57,489 nt of DNA from Bacillota bacterium. Lineage in GTDB: Bacteria > Bacillota_I > Bacilli_A > RF39 > UBA660. This document shows positions 24,358 through 34,022 of the stretch, piece after piece. Under the pieces are notes generated by a model, which saw only the letters and a list, made by a program, of their open reading frames with translations, had not been told where the DNA came from and searched no databases. A program made the position numbers and the translations under genes. The stretch covers positions 1-57,489 of the forward strand of contig JAETPN010000006.1 of NCBI GenBank assembly GCA_021771185.1. Reading direction: 5' to 3'. Numbering within the stretch: the stretch's first letter is position 1; each line of letters opens with the position of its first letter.

Positions 24358-25608
24358 ATGGTCAACAAAGAAAAAAAATTTCCCCGCCTTTTAGGTGTAG
24401 GTATTACCAATAGTATTACATTAATTCGTTTTCTAGGAATTTATTTTTTAATTTCTAGTTTTTTATCTGGTAACTTATTACAGACCGCAATTCTATCTGG
24501 TATGATTGGAACAACAGATTTATTAGATGGTATGTGTGCTCGTAAATTAAATGGTGCGACAAATTTTGGGAAAATTTTTGATGCCACAACGGATAAATTA
24601 TTTTCAATCACTTTACTTGCTCTTTTATCTATCTTAGAACCCTTATTTTTATTAAACTTTATTGGTGAATTAATCATTGGCTCAATAAATTCATATGCAC
24701 GATATAAACATTGTAAAGCTGAAACCATCTTTATTGGGAAAGTAAAAAGTGCGACTTTATTCGCATCTATGTCAATCTCTTTTGCCCTTACTCACATTAA
24801 TTCACCTTATTTACTGTCACTTATTGCTACAGGTAACTTCGTCTTTCAAAACTATGTTGCAAAAAAATATTATCAAGTTTATAAGCAAGAAAAAAAGAAA
24901 CAACAAATATATTCATATCAACAAATTAATTTAGAAGAAACAAAAAAACTTTCTAAAAATTTATGTCATAATATACATAAATCTTATCAACCTGATTTAA
25001 TTCTTTTTATTGCCAAAGGTGGTTATACTCTTGCCAAAGAAGCTAAACAAGAATTCCATGTACCTATCGTTGATATCAAATGTAGTTCTATAGATAAAAA
25101 TTTTTATAAATTAATTCTTCCATATTTACCTGAATCCTTAAAGAGATGGCTAAGAACAGATAATGTGTTACTTAAAAATAAAAATAAGAAATTTAACAAA
25201 AAAATAATTGTTCAGAAAAAACATTGGAAACTATATAAACAAAGAAAACATTTATTAATTGTTGATGATACAATTGAAACTGGTAAAACAATGAATCATA
25301 TCTTACCTACCATTCAAAATCATTTTAAAAACGCAGAAATTAAAACCGCTAGTTTAACTAATTTTAGTGATAGCAAAATAGATTATTCTCCTTATCAAAA
25401 TACTATTTTAGCTGGACCATGGGCGATGGATTCTAAAGATTACAAAACTTATTTAAAAGAATACAAACAATATTTAATCCAAAAAGAAAAAAAAATAAAA
25501 CAACTTGAATATATTGAAAAAACATTATTAAAACATAAAACTTTAAAAGGAAGTTATCAAGATTCTTATAAAGTTTTAGAATATAGTAAAATTAAAACAA
25601 AGAACTAA
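24358..25608 (+). CDS. Fusion of CDP-alcohol phosphotransferase and phosphoribosyltransferase-like domain
   Basis: Residues 1-180 form a CDP-alcohol phosphatidyltransferase with about five membrane spans. The complete motif D-G-x2-A-R-x8-G-x3-D-x3-D runs from DLLDGMCARKLNGA to FDATTDK. Such enzymes join a CDP-linked lipid or polyol to an alcohol. After a Lys-rich linker, residues about 190-360 resemble a type I PRTase. ILFIAKGGYTLAK is followed by the PRPP-binding signature LLIVDDTIETGKT, then a final Lys-rich helix. I do not know this combination from any described pathway. The lipid product could be a phospholipid head group or a ribosylated carrier. GAGAGAG acts as ribosome site. It has its own promoter and terminator. 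Confidence 0.82.
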   Translation: MVNKEKKFPRLLGVGITNSITLIRFLGIYFLISSFLSGNLLQTAILSGMIGTTDLLDGMCARKLNGATNFGKIFDATTDKLFSITLLALLSILEPLFLLNFIGELIIGSINSYARYKHCKAETIFIGKVKSATLFASMSISFALTHINSPYLLSLIATGNFVFQNYVAKKYYQVYKQEKKKQQIYSYQQINLEETKKLSKNLCHNIHKSYQPDLILFIAKGGYTLAKEAKQEFHVPIVDIKCSSIDKNFYKLILPYLPESLKRWLRTDNVLLKNKNKKFNKKIIVQKKHWKLYKQRKHLLIVDDTIETGKTMNHILPTIQNHFKNAEIKTASLTNFSDSKIDYSPYQNTILAGPWAMDSKDYKTYLKEYKQYLIQKEKKIKQLEYIEKTLLKHKTLKGSYQDSYKVLEYSKIKTKN

Positions 25609-25620
25609 CTTTGTTTTTTT
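25594..25620 (+). terminator. Terminator after the fusion gene
   Basis: AAACAAAG and CTTTGTTT pair around a short loop and are followed by Ts. The stop codon lies in the loop. Confidence 0.8.
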
Positions 25621-25623
25621 AAT

Positions 25624-25653
25624 AAAAAAAACGAACTTATTAAAGTTCGTTAA
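25624..25653 (-). terminator. Terminator after efp
   Basis: On the minus strand, AACGAACTT and AAGTTCGTT pair around TAAT and are followed by eight Ts. Confidence 0.85.
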
Positions 25654-26207
25654 GCTCTTGAAACATATTTTCCATCTTTCGTTGAAACAATAATCTCTTC
25701 ATCCTGTTCAATAAATAATGGAACCTTTACTGTTAAGCCAGTTTCTAATTCTGCATCTTTGGTTGCATTATTGGTTGTATTTCCTTTTACTGCAGGTTCT
25801 GTTTTAACAACTTTCATTGCGATCTTTTCAGGAACAGAAACACCTAAAAGTTCTCCTTGATAAAACGTTAAATCAACATCAAGTCCATCTTTTAAATAAA
25901 GAGCATCATCCCCGATTTGATCACGTGTAAGTTCAACTTGTTCATAAGTTTCCATATTCATGAAGTTATAAAGATCTCCTGTTGCATAAAGAAATTGCAT
26001 ATTTCTTTTTTCAATTAATGCTTTTTCTAATTTGATATTTGTATTAAATGTTTTTTCAATCGTCGCACCTGTTCTTAAATTTTTTAATTTTGTACGTAAG
26101 AAAGCTGGACCTTTCCCTGGTTTTACATGTAAAAACTCTAATACTTGATAAATTTGTCCATCTAAGACAAATGTAATTCCATTTTTAATGTCATTAATAT
26201 TAAACAT
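25650..26207 (-). CDS. efp: Translation elongation factor P
   Basis: EF-P relieves ribosome stalling at polyproline. The three-domain, tRNA-like protein is 185 residues. The modification-loop lysine is Lys32 in KPGKGPAF. Domains II/III carry MNMETYEQVEL, LTFYQGELLGVSVP and the C-terminal GLTVKVPLFIEQDEEI. Length and motifs are normal. The start has a GAGGAGG site. It is expressed between its own terminator and that of rpmG. Confidence 0.97.
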   Translation of the reverse strand: MFNINDIKNGITFVLDGQIYQVLEFLHVKPGKGPAFLRTKLKNLRTGATIEKTFNTNIKLEKALIEKRNMQFLYATGDLYNFMNMETYEQVELTRDQIGDDALYLKDGLDVDLTFYQGELLGVSVPEKIAMKVVKTEPAVKGNTTNNATKDAELETGLTVKVPLFIEQDEEIIVSTKDGKYVSRA

Positions 26208-26223
26208 AACATCCTCCTCTTAA

Positions 26224-26250
26224 CAAAAAATAAGGGACTACCTTATTTCT
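26224..26250 (-). terminator. Terminator after rpmG
   Basis: On the minus strand, AAATAAGG and CCTTATTT flank TAGTC and are followed by Ts. The stem overlaps the stop codon. Confidence 0.8.
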
Positions 26251-26410
26251 TTTCTCTATGTGTAGTTTGTTTTCTACAGTGTTTACAATATTTATTTAAT
26301 TCTAAACGTTCTGGGGTATTCTTTTTATTTTTTTCTGTTAAATAATTTTCATTCCCACATTCTGTACATTTTAAGATTGTACCTTCTCTGTTTTCACCTT
26401 TTTTAGCCAT
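26243..26410 (-). CDS. rpmG: 50S ribosomal protein L33 (zinc-binding form)
   Basis: A 55-residue protein upstream of efp. It begins [19 protein letters not shown] and ends [14 protein letters not shown], the bacterial L33 pattern. Two CxxC pairs (CTEC and CKHC) form a zinc ribbon, so it is the Zn-containing isoform. An AAAAGGAGGG site lies nine bases before the ATG. It was found by translating the gap between efp and PBP2. Confidence 0.93.
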   Translation of the reverse strand: MAKKGENREGTILKCTECGNENYLTEKNKKNTPERLELNKYCKHCRKQTTHREKK

Positions 26411-26483
26411 GAGTCTTCCCTCCTTTTGTTTGATCTATACTATTATATCAAAGAAATTCTAAAATTCAAAGATTTTTTTCATA

Positions 26484-28625
26484 TCACCCATACATTTCAA
26501 AATATTTTTGACTAACTGCTTGTGAAATTCTCTTATTTACGGTTGTTTGATAAGTACTATTATTGCCATAATGATAAATATCTGGAGAAATGACCGTAAA
26601 TGCAACTTTCGGATTATCATAAGGTGCATATCCTGCGAAAGTGTTTGTAACTGTCTCTGTATCAATTACACCATCATCATTCGTATCAACAAAGCTTTGA
26701 CTCGTTCCGGTTTTACCAGCTGGTTTAAAAGAGGAATCAATATAATTGTATCCTGTTCCGCCAGGTTCTAATACTGCCTGAAATCCCAGTTTTACACGTT
26801 CCATATATTCTGGTTTCGTATTTACCTGATTTAATACTTTTGGTTCTGTTGATTGAATCTTTTTAGATAAGCTAATTTTGGAATCGGATGCATAAACTTC
26901 TTTTAATAAATATGGTTGCATACGATTTCCACCATTCGCTATGGTGCCAATATACTGTGATAATTGAATTGGTGTATAAGTATCATACTGTCCAATGGAA
27001 AAGTCAAGTAAATGACCACTTACTGTACTTTCACCCTTATAACCTAAACTTTCTAATGGTAAATCAATACCAGTTTTAACACCTAATCCAAATTCTGCAA
27101 ATGTATTTCGGTACGTATCATAAGCAGCTGGATCTAAGGATAAAGTTTGATTATATTGATAAACACCTTTCCCAACATTAATCGCTGTATAAAATTGATA
27201 TGTATTAGAAGATTGTTTTAATGCTGTAATATCATCTAAACGTCCAAGGTATTTCCAAGAACATTTTTCTGGTGTTGCGGCTATTTTTACACAATTATCA
27301 TAACGAACATCACCAATATTTAAAGCTCCAGTATTATATCCTACAATATGAGAAGCACCTTTGATTACAGATCCCACAACCACAGGTGATGTGGTTATTC
27401 CTGGGGTATAATCAACAATTTTCACATCATCACCATTCTTGATAATTTGTTTTCCAGCCATAGCTAAAATTTCTCCTGTTTTAGGTTCTGTAATTAACAC
27501 AAAAGATCGATTATACAGTTCTGTATTAGGTTCTTCTTTCGCTTTTCTAAGTTCATCTTCTAAAATTTGTTCAATTGCCCTTTGTAATTCAATATCAATG
27601 GTTAAAACAAGATCATTACCACGATGTCCCTTTTCAATTGTTTTTTGTTCCCCATCAGCCATCATTTGGTATTTATTCTTTGTTCCACGTAAAAGAGACT
27701 CGTATTGATATTCTAAATAACTTGTACCTACACGATCATTTAAACTGTAACCTTTTGCCAAATAATAGTCTTTTAACTCATAAGGAATTCCACTATCACT
27801 ACTAGAAACACTACCTAACATGGCTTTAAAAGTACTACCATAAGGATAAGATCTTTCCCAATCAAGTCTTGTATTAAATCCTTTTAACAAATGAGAACGT
27901 TCACTAATAATCGCATATTCCTGATCTGTAATATCACTCTTTTTAATAATTTTTTCTTGACTTGCATAACCTTTATTCATTAAAGTATAAATCATCGCAG
28001 CTTCTCTATCTACATCAGTTAGTGCCGCCAGTTCTTCTTCCGTAATACGTTCTAATTTATATGAATTAATTTTTTCACTTGTTAGTTTTCTCTCTTCTAA
28101 TGCTTTCCATTCTTTATCTGTAATTTTTTTATTTACTTTTTTTGGATATTTTGTTACCCAAAATTTTCGGAGATTAGTATCGGTTAGGTGACTAAAATCA
28201 ACTTGAATTAACGATCCAACTTCATATGCCAACTGAATCTCTTCTTGACTTGTTATGGCTTGTTGTTTTTTATAGTAAATAATTTTACTTGGTTCATTAT
28301 CTACAATAAGACGATGATGTCTATCATAAATACGCCCACGAGGAGCCGTTGATCCTTCAATAATATTTTGTGTTAAACGATCCACATTTTTTTGATAATG
28401 TGATGTTTTCATCACTTGTATATAAAATAAATTCACAAACAAAATACACATCAATAAGATAATACATCCAATTAATATATTATAGCGATTTTCTATGATT
28501 TCTTTAATATCCTTATATTTTTTATAATAACTGTATTTTACATTTTTTTGTGGACGAATTTTCTTTTTATGATATAACACTTTTGATTTTTTAGTTCGTT
28601 TTTTCATACCAATAAAAGAAATCAT
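26484..28625 (-). CDS. Class B penicillin-binding protein 2 (transpeptidase)
   Basis: This peptidoglycan DD-transpeptidase acts in elongation or sporulation. A basic cytoplasmic N-terminus precedes one membrane anchor (about residues 48-70). The dimerisation domain includes PRGRIYDRHHRLI. The catalytic domain has SVIK (SxxK), SSN (SxN) and PAGKTGTSQSF (KTG). Length is 713 residues. The ATG at 28625 and the one six codons later both lack a good Shine-Dalgarno. Instead a 26-codon upstream frame overlaps the start, so initiation may be coupled to it. The C-terminus has no PASTA repeats, unlike a division or SpoVD type. Probably elongation PBP2; the sporulation role is unresolved. Confidence 0.9.
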   Translation of the reverse strand: MISFIGMKKRTKKSKVLYHKKKIRPQKNVKYSYYKKYKDIKEIIENRYNILIGCIILLMCILFVNLFYIQVMKTSHYQKNVDRLTQNIIEGSTAPRGRIYDRHHRLIVDNEPSKIIYYKKQQAITSQEEIQLAYEVGSLIQVDFSHLTDTNLRKFWVTKYPKKVNKKITDKEWKALEERKLTSEKINSYKLERITEEELAALTDVDREAAMIYTLMNKGYASQEKIIKKSDITDQEYAIISERSHLLKGFNTRLDWERSYPYGSTFKAMLGSVSSSDSGIPYELKDYYLAKGYSLNDRVGTSYLEYQYESLLRGTKNKYQMMADGEQKTIEKGHRGNDLVLTIDIELQRAIEQILEDELRKAKEEPNTELYNRSFVLITEPKTGEILAMAGKQIIKNGDDVKIVDYTPGITTSPVVVGSVIKGASHIVGYNTGALNIGDVRYDNCVKIAATPEKCSWKYLGRLDDITALKQSSNTYQFYTAINVGKGVYQYNQTLSLDPAAYDTYRNTFAEFGLGVKTGIDLPLESLGYKGESTVSGHLLDFSIGQYDTYTPIQLSQYIGTIANGGNRMQPYLLKEVYASDSKISLSKKIQSTEPKVLNQVNTKPEYMERVKLGFQAVLEPGGTGYNYIDSSFKPAGKTGTSQSFVDTNDDGVIDTETVTNTFAGYAPYDNPKVAFTVISPDIYHYGNNSTYQTTVNKRISQAVSQKYFEMYG

Positions 28626-28671
28626 AGTGAGAGTAAGGATGAAAAAAGCCTTTTATATTCATATATATCAT
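28591..28671 (-). CDS. Possible 26-residue leader peptide overlapping the PBP2 start
   Basis: An ATG preceded by GAGAGTGA opens a 26-codon frame (MIYMNIKGFFHPYSH...) that ends at TAA 17-34 bases past the two candidate PBP2 starts. PBP2 itself has no visible ribosome site. It could drive reinitiation, or mark a frameshift in the N-terminal coding. There is no homology evidence. Confidence 0.35.
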   Translation of the reverse strand: MIYMNIKGFFHPYSHYDFFYWYEKTN

Positions 28672-28758
28672 CGTATCACTCTCTTTCTATTTATATTATA
28701 TTATCTTTTTGTCTACATTATTCAGTAACTTTATCATATGATAAACTAGAGGTGTTTT

Positions 28759-29022
28759 ATGAATCAATATTTAATAAAGATGTACTTAAACAAATTAACC
28801 ACAGAGGATATTTGCTTATTCGCACAAAAAGAAGGTGTTCATTTATCCAATGAAGAAAGTAGTTATTTACTAAAAACGATTCGTACCCATTATCAAGAAC
28901 TTCTATACGGAGATCCTACACCTGTTTTTAATGAAGCCAAAAAACATTTATCCGAAAATCACGTTCAGATCGCATTAAAATTATACCACTATTATAAAGA
29001 AAAATATCAATCTTTTTTATAA
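28759..29022 (+). CDS. yqfT: DUF2624 protein (YqfT-like)
   Basis: An 87-residue all-helical protein (IKMYLNKLTTEDICLFAQ, HLSENHVQIALKLYHYY) like B. subtilis YqfT, whose gene neighbours yqfS (nfo). Here it is convergent with nfo, and the last 16 bases overlap the nfo 3' end. The function is unknown. A GAGGTG ribosome site precedes the ATG. The conserved neighbour supports the family call. Confidence 0.75.
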   Translation: MNQYLIKMYLNKLTTEDICLFAQKEGVHLSNEESSYLLKTIRTHYQELLYGDPTPVFNEAKKHLSENHVQIALKLYHYYKEKYQSFL

Positions 29023-29918
29023 AATTCTCGAATATCCGAAATTAATTGGGTATTCTTTTTTTTATCACGAATTTGTTTGATCTCAAACAAATATGGCGGA
29101 TATATTTTTTCTTTTGTATCATCATTCGCACTAACATAAGGTGTTTCTAAAATTTTAGGAACATGAGCTAAAATAGGATGATATATAATTGTTAATAAAG
29201 TTTCAAAGGGAATGGTCCCATATCCTATATTTTCATGACGATCCTTGTGTGTTCCACGTTCGTTCTTACTATCATTAACATGTACACATCCAATTTTATT
29301 TAAACCAATTTTTTGATCAAATTCTTCTAAAAAAGTATCAAAATCATTTAAGTCATATCCAGCATCATTTAAGTGACACGTATCTAGGCAAACCATTAAT
29401 TTATCTTTTAATAAAACGTGATCCATAATATACTTTAGGTCATCTAAATTACCTAATTCTGTTCCCTTACCAGCCATCGTTTCTAAGCAAATGGAAACAT
29501 TCATTTCTTCGGTTAATACTTCATTCAATGAATTTACAATATTTTCTAAACCAATTTCTCTTGTTAATTTTACATAGCTTCCTGGATGAAGAACTAATTT
29601 TTTCATTCCTAATTGTTCACATCGATCAATTTCTTCTTTTAAAAAACGCACAGAAAAATCATGGTTTTTAGGATTCGCTAAATTAATAATATAAGGAGCA
29701 TGTACAACTACATGTTCTGGATTTATTCCTTGTTCTTTCATTAAATCAAACGCTTTTTTTGTTTTTTCCTCATCAATTGCACTACGCATTGTGTTTTGTG
29801 GTGCACCTGTATAAAACATAAAAGTATTTGCTTGATAAGACAAGGCTTCTTCTACACACCCAATTAACCCCATATCTTTTTTATAAGACACATGAGAACC
29901 AATAATTAAATTTTCCAT
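29007..29918 (-). CDS. nfo: Endonuclease IV (apurinic/apyrimidinic endonuclease)
   Basis: This enzyme cuts DNA at abasic sites with a trinuclear zinc centre in a TIM barrel, in base excision repair. In spores it repairs damage on germination. Motifs: IGSHVSYKKDMG at the N-terminus, VVHAPYIINLANP, KLVLHPGS, CLETMAGKGTELG, CLDTCHLNDAGYD and HVNDSKNERGTHKDRHENIG. Length is 303 residues, near the usual 280-300. It converges on yqfT with overlapping ends. Confidence 0.96.
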   Translation of the reverse strand: MENLIIGSHVSYKKDMGLIGCVEEALSYQANTFMFYTGAPQNTMRSAIDEEKTKKAFDLMKEQGINPEHVVVHAPYIINLANPKNHDFSVRFLKEEIDRCEQLGMKKLVLHPGSYVKLTREIGLENIVNSLNEVLTEEMNVSICLETMAGKGTELGNLDDLKYIMDHVLLKDKLMVCLDTCHLNDAGYDLNDFDTFLEEFDQKIGLNKIGCVHVNDSKNERGTHKDRHENIGYGTIPFETLLTIIYHPILAHVPKILETPYVSANDDTKEKIYPPYLFEIKQIRDKKKNTQLISDIREFYKKD

Positions 29919-29954
29919 ACACTACCTCATTTCCTTTTTTATTATAACATGTCA

Positions 29955-29986
29955 AAAGAAAAAAGCGAATCTTTTCTTCGCTTTTC
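29955..29986 (-). terminator. Terminator after the short pilin gene
   Basis: On the minus strand, AAAAGCGAA and TTCGCTTTT pair around a seven-base loop and are followed by T-rich DNA. Confidence 0.8.
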
Positions 29987-29989
29987 TGA

Positions 29990-30448
29990 TTACTTACAGA
30001 AATTTTGATAATCTTTATTTGTGGAATCTTTTATATCTTGTAAATTCCCCTTATCATCAACTTTCCAACATCCATTCGCATATTTTAATAGACCACGAAT
30101 TTTTCCATCATTTTGATCGTAAGTTAAAGATACTTTTTGAGGTGCAGTTCCTTTAAAATCAATTTTAATTTTATTACTATCATCACAATTAGAACAAGAC
30201 CATGTATACATGTCATTTTTTGTACTAGTTTCTAATTTACTACCAATTTCAATATTTGGATATTCTAAAATAGCTTCTGTAATTTTGGTTTCAATAATTG
30301 AAATATAAGAACGTGCACTTTCACGATCCGCATTTTTTCTTGAAGTATTAATTGTGTTTGTAATAAGTGGTGTTGTAATTAAAGCAATAACCGCCAAAAT
30401 AACAATAACCGCTAGCAATTCAATTAATGTAAAACCTTTTTTATTCAT
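29990..30448 (-). CDS. Type IV pilin-like protein
   Basis: A 152-residue protein with the class III signal MNKKG/FTLIELLAVIVILA, including the conserved Glu5 of the mature chain and a hydrophobic helix that anchors in the membrane or packs in a pilus core. The C-terminal domain holds a cysteine pair (SCSNCDD) and further Cys residues near the end (GCWKV, NFCK), suggesting disulphides. It is like ComGC-type or minor pilins by size. It has its own promoter and terminator, with no assembly machinery nearby. It is distinct in sequence from the large pseudopilin at 8876-10321. Confidence 0.82.
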   Translation of the reverse strand: MNKKGFTLIELLAVIVILAVIALITTPLITNTINTSRKNADRESARSYISIIETKITEAILEYPNIEIGSKLETSTKNDMYTWSCSNCDDSNKIKIDFKGTAPQKVSLTYDQNDGKIRGLLKYANGCWKVDDKGNLQDIKDSTNKDYQNFCK

Positions 30449-30477
30449 TTGTACTTCCTCCTCTATTCTATATTTTT

Positions 30478-30506
30478 AATATATCATAAAGTATACCCAA
30501 ATTCAA
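30478..30506 (-). promoter_or_regulatory. Promoter of the pilin gene
   Basis: On the minus strand, TTGAAT (30501-30506) and TATATT (30478-30483) are 17 bases apart, starting near the end of valS. Confidence 0.6.
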
Positions 30507-30511
30507 CCAGT

Positions 30512-33067
30512 TTATACCATTTCATGTAAAATAGCTGCCAATTCATGTTCCTCTTTTTTTAGGGAAGCACGTTCAGCTTCGACAATCTGTGCTGGTGCTT
30601 TTGCTACATAATTTTCATTTGATAACAACTTCTTACGACGTTCAATTGACGCTTCTAATCGAACACGTTCTTTTTGTAGTTGTTCATTCTTTTCTTGCTC
30701 ATTTTTACTACCATCATAATGTAAAGTAAATGATACATCACCAACGGCTAATACCATTGTTTTAAGCTGTTCATCCACTTCTTTTTGATATACCATTTGA
30801 TGAGATTCTAACTTCAACATACGTTGTAATAAAGACTTATTTTTTTCAATTAATTCATGTTGATATGATAGAACATAAGACTTATCAATTTTAGCCTCTA
30901 AACGAGCTTTTCGAACTTTTTTAATGATTTCAATACAAGTATCTAATTCATTGATTCCATCAAAAATTTGTTCTTCATGTACGGATGGGAAGTTCGATAC
31001 CATAATCGATTCCTCATGCATTGGTAACATCAAATAAATTTCTTCTGTTACATAAGGCATAAATGGATGTAACATCTGTAAAATATTTGTAAGTACATAA
31101 AGGAGTGTTGATTTCTTTGTATCGTTTAAATCGATTTTTGCAAGTTCGATATACCAATCACAGAAATCATTCCAAACAAAGTTATAAATTTCAGAACCTA
31201 CGACATTAAATTCATACGTATCTAAGTGTTTTCTTACCTTCGCTATTAATTTGTTTAATTTAGTTAAAATCCATTGTTCTGGTAATTCTAGATGTTCTAA
31301 CGTATAATTAGTTTCCTTAAAATCTTCTAAATTCATTAATACAAATCGACTAGCATTCCATAATTTATTAATAAAATTCCAAGTCGATGCGACTTTTTCT
31401 TCATCATAACGTAAATCCATTCCTGGAGCTACAGAAGTAGCTAAGAAGAAACGTAGGGAATCTGCCCCATACTTTTCAATCACATCCATAGGGTCTACCC
31501 CGTTACCTAAAGATTTAGACATTTTTCTTCCTTGTTTATCACGAATAAGCCCATGAATTAAACAATCTTTAAATGGACGAGTATTGGTAAATTCTAATCC
31601 TTGGAACGTCATACGATTCACCCAAAATGGAATAATATCATATCCAGTAACTAATACATTATTTGGATAATAACGCTTTAACTCTTCGGTTTCTTCTGGC
31701 CACCCCATGGTTGAAAAAGGCCATAAAGCACTTGAAAACCATGTATCTAATACATCTGGATCTTGTACCCATCCTTCACCTTCTGGAGCTTCTATTCCTA
31801 CATAAACTTCATCCTCTTTATACCATGCTGGAATTCTATGTCCCCACCATAACTGACGTGAAATACACCAGTCATACGTAATTTCCATCCAGTGGTTCAT
31901 TGTTTTTTCAAAACGTTCTGGAACAAAATTTACTTTCGAATCTTTATCTTTTTGATTTTCTAATACACGATCTGCGAGTGGACGCATTTTAACAAACCAT
32001 TGTTTTGAAAGATAAGGTTCAACCACTGCATCTGTTCGTTCACTATGTCCTACACTATGAACAATTTTTTCAACTGAAAGTAATAATCCTTCTTTTTCTA
32101 AATCTTCAATTAAAGCCTCACGACAAGCTTCCCTACTCATACCAGCATACTTTAACGCTTTTTCATTCATTGTTGCATCTGGATTCATCACTACGATACG
32201 TTCTAAATCATGACGTTTCCCAACTTCGAAGTCATTTGGATCATGAGCTGGAGTAATTTTTACCACAGCTGTTCCTTTTTCCATATCTGCATGAGCGTCA
32301 GCAATAATAGGTATTGGTTTTCCAACAATTGGTAAAATAACATTCTTCCCAATAAGATGTTTATAACGTTCATCTTCTGGATTTACGGCAACAGCTGTAT
32401 CTCCAAATAACGTTTCTGGACGTGTAGTAGCAACCTCTAAATAACCACTACCATCTTCTAACATATATTTTAAATGATAAAAGGCACCCTCATCATCTTT
32501 ATAAATAACCTCTTCATTAGATAACGCTGTCATAGCTACTGGATCCCAGTTAATAATACGTTCTCCACGGTAAATCAACCCTTTATTATAAAGTGTCACA
32601 AACACATGACGAACAGCTTTAGATAATCCTTCATCTAGCGTAAAGCGTTCTTTCGTATAATCTAGGCTAAGTCCTAATTTTTCCCATTGTTTATGAATAT
32701 TATCTGCATATTCACTTTTCCAACTCCATGCATGTTCCAACCACTCTTCACGTTTCATCTGACGTGGATTCATTCCCATATCACGTAATTTAGCATCCAC
32801 TTTAGCCTGTGTTGCAATACCAGCGTGATCCATTCCAGGTAACCATAAGGCATCATAACCATCCATACGTTTATAACGAATTAAAATATCCTGAATGGTT
32901 GTATCCCAGGCATGACCTAAATGTAATTTCCCTGTAACATTTGGTGGTGGAATAACAATCGCATAAGGTTTCTTTCCTTTATCACCACTTTTAAAATAAC
33001 CATGCGAGAGCCACGTTTGGTATTTTCCTTGCTCCACTTCTTTCGCATTATATTTTTTTTCTAACAT
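30512..33067 (-). CDS. valS: Valyl-tRNA synthetase
   Basis: Class I synthetase charging tRNA-Val, 851 residues. It shows the HIGH motif [23 protein letters not shown], a CP1 editing domain (about 190-340, [15 protein letters not shown]) and a C-terminal coiled coil starting at about 790. All features are normal. I prefer the ATG at 33067, which has a GAGG site seven bases upstream. The ATG at 33073 is too close to it. The start overlaps the preceding gene's end. The T-box leader at 33768 controls this two-gene operon. Confidence 0.97.
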   Translation of the reverse strand: MLEKKYNAKEVEQGKYQTWLSHGYFKSGDKGKKPYAIVIPPPNVTGKLHLGHAWDTTIQDILIRYKRMDGYDALWLPGMDHAGIATQAKVDAKLRDMGMNPRQMKREEWLEHAWSWKSEYADNIHKQWEKLGLSLDYTKERFTLDEGLSKAVRHVFVTLYNKGLIYRGERIINWDPVAMTALSNEEVIYKDDEGAFYHLKYMLEDGSGYLEVATTRPETLFGDTAVAVNPEDERYKHLIGKNVILPIVGKPIPIIADAHADMEKGTAVVKITPAHDPNDFEVGKRHDLERIVVMNPDATMNEKALKYAGMSREACREALIEDLEKEGLLLSVEKIVHSVGHSERTDAVVEPYLSKQWFVKMRPLADRVLENQKDKDSKVNFVPERFEKTMNHWMEITYDWCISRQLWWGHRIPAWYKEDEVYVGIEAPEGEGWVQDPDVLDTWFSSALWPFSTMGWPEETEELKRYYPNNVLVTGYDIIPFWVNRMTFQGLEFTNTRPFKDCLIHGLIRDKQGRKMSKSLGNGVDPMDVIEKYGADSLRFFLATSVAPGMDLRYDEEKVASTWNFINKLWNASRFVLMNLEDFKETNYTLEHLELPEQWILTKLNKLIAKVRKHLDTYEFNVVGSEIYNFVWNDFCDWYIELAKIDLNDTKKSTLLYVLTNILQMLHPFMPYVTEEIYLMLPMHEESIMVSNFPSVHEEQIFDGINELDTCIEIIKKVRKARLEAKIDKSYVLSYQHELIEKNKSLLQRMLKLESHQMVYQKEVDEQLKTMVLAVGDVSFTLHYDGSKNEQEKNEQLQKERVRLEASIERRKKLLSNENYVAKAPAQIVEAERASLKKEEHELAAILHEMV

Positions 33068-33752
33068 ATTCATTCCTCTTTTCTTTTTCCATTAATATTT
33101 CAACAATCCCCACTAAATATTCGTAGCACTGATCAAAAAGTATTAAAAATTCTTCTTCCTGAAACATTCGATATGTTGGGATTTTTTTAACATCTTTATT
33201 TACTATTGAATTTATTTTATCACAAATTAACACAAGATCTTCACTGGTTAATGGATAAGTTAAATCTTCACAAAAATGCATCGTTTGGTCCGAACATTTT
33301 ATTGTAGAGCCGACCCGTTTCTGGTAAATTAAGTAATCACCAAAACGCCTAAAATCCTCTTGTTTTAAACGCCATGGTGTAACCTTATCATCGATACTTC
33401 CATCCTTTAAAATGGCAACTCGTTTTCCATTCATTACTTTCATGTGTTTTTGTAAAGTATAATCATTATAAAAATTATCCGTTAATAAATGGATTAAACT
33501 TCCTAAAATAAGTGGATTATCTAAGGCCAGATGATAAACAGATAAAAAAGCATTAATATCATTTTTCGGTGGTTTTCCAGGTCCCATAAAATTATAATGG
33601 GTTGTAGCATGTCTGACCGTATGTGATATATCACGTATAACAAAGCCATTCGTTGCATCTGGTAAAACATTTCCAATTACAAAATCATCAGAAAAATTAA
33701 ATTTCTTTTTTAGTTTATGCGCTAAAGCAATATGAATAGACCATGATGGCAT
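33048..33752 (-). CDS. Zinc-dependent phospholipase C-like protein
   Basis: This 234-residue protein resembles the small Firmicute proteins called zinc-dependent phospholipase C family. It starts [14 protein letters not shown] and has [43 protein letters not shown] and [10 protein letters not shown]. His and Asp residues are placed like those metal ligands. There is no signal peptide, so a secreted lipase role is doubtful; phosphodiesterase or nucleotide chemistry is possible. The ATG at 33752 has an AGGAGG site (33758-33763). The gene sits between the valine T-box and valS, overlapping valS, so charged-tRNA level controls it too. The specific substrate is unknown. Confidence 0.65.
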   Translation of the reverse strand: MPSWSIHIALAHKLKKKFNFSDDFVIGNVLPDATNGFVIRDISHTVRHATTHYNFMGPGKPPKNDINAFLSVYHLALDNPLILGSLIHLLTDNFYNDYTLQKHMKVMNGKRVAILKDGSIDDKVTPWRLKQEDFRRFGDYLIYQKRVGSTIKCSDQTMHFCEDLTYPLTSEDLVLICDKINSIVNKDVKKIPTYRMFQEEEFLILFDQCYEYLVGIVEILMEKEKRNEYVRKKI

Positions 33753-33767
33753 AACATTCCTCCTAAC

Positions 33768-33990
33768 AAAAAAACACCCATCCATATAAGGACGCGTGTT
33801 ACGTGGTACCACCTTAATTTGTAATAAAATTTATTACCTCAAAACATGTAACGTATGTCTACGAAATATTCTACTAATTTCAAATATTCAACTCCAAAGC
33901 TACATTTTAATTTCCCTTTATTCGTTTCCACCAACCACGAACTCTCTTTCAAAGGATTCAATTAAAACCTCTTCTTCTCTGTTTTTCTTT
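33768..33990 (-). ncRNA. T-box leader with a valine specifier (GUU)
   Basis: On the minus strand the leader shows stem I features (AGAGAGTT, GGTTGGTGGAAAC), a probable specifier GTT within GGAGTTGAA (33890-33892), the T-box AAGGTGGTACCACG (33802-33815) and a terminator helix (ACACGCGTCC pairing GGATGGGTGT) with a T run. Uncharged tRNA-Val would allow read-through into the phospholipase-like gene and valS. Confidence 0.95.
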
Positions 33991-33994
33991 TTGT

Positions 33995-34022
33995 ATTATA
34001 TCACATTTTTAATTATTTACAA
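33995..34022 (-). promoter_or_regulatory. Promoter of the T-box/valS operon
   Basis: On the minus strand, TTGTAA (34017-34022) and TATAAT (33995-34000) are 16 bases apart, with an extended TG. It overlaps the last codons of the glycine-rich protein gene. Confidence 0.7.

Noticed and set aside
27439-27805. Two overlapping plus frames within PBP2
   Set aside because: They lie opposite the catalytic domain of a complete gene and have no ribosome sites.
30578-30590. Second Spo0A-box core TGTCGAA
   Set aside because: It is inside valS coding sequence and not near a promoter.
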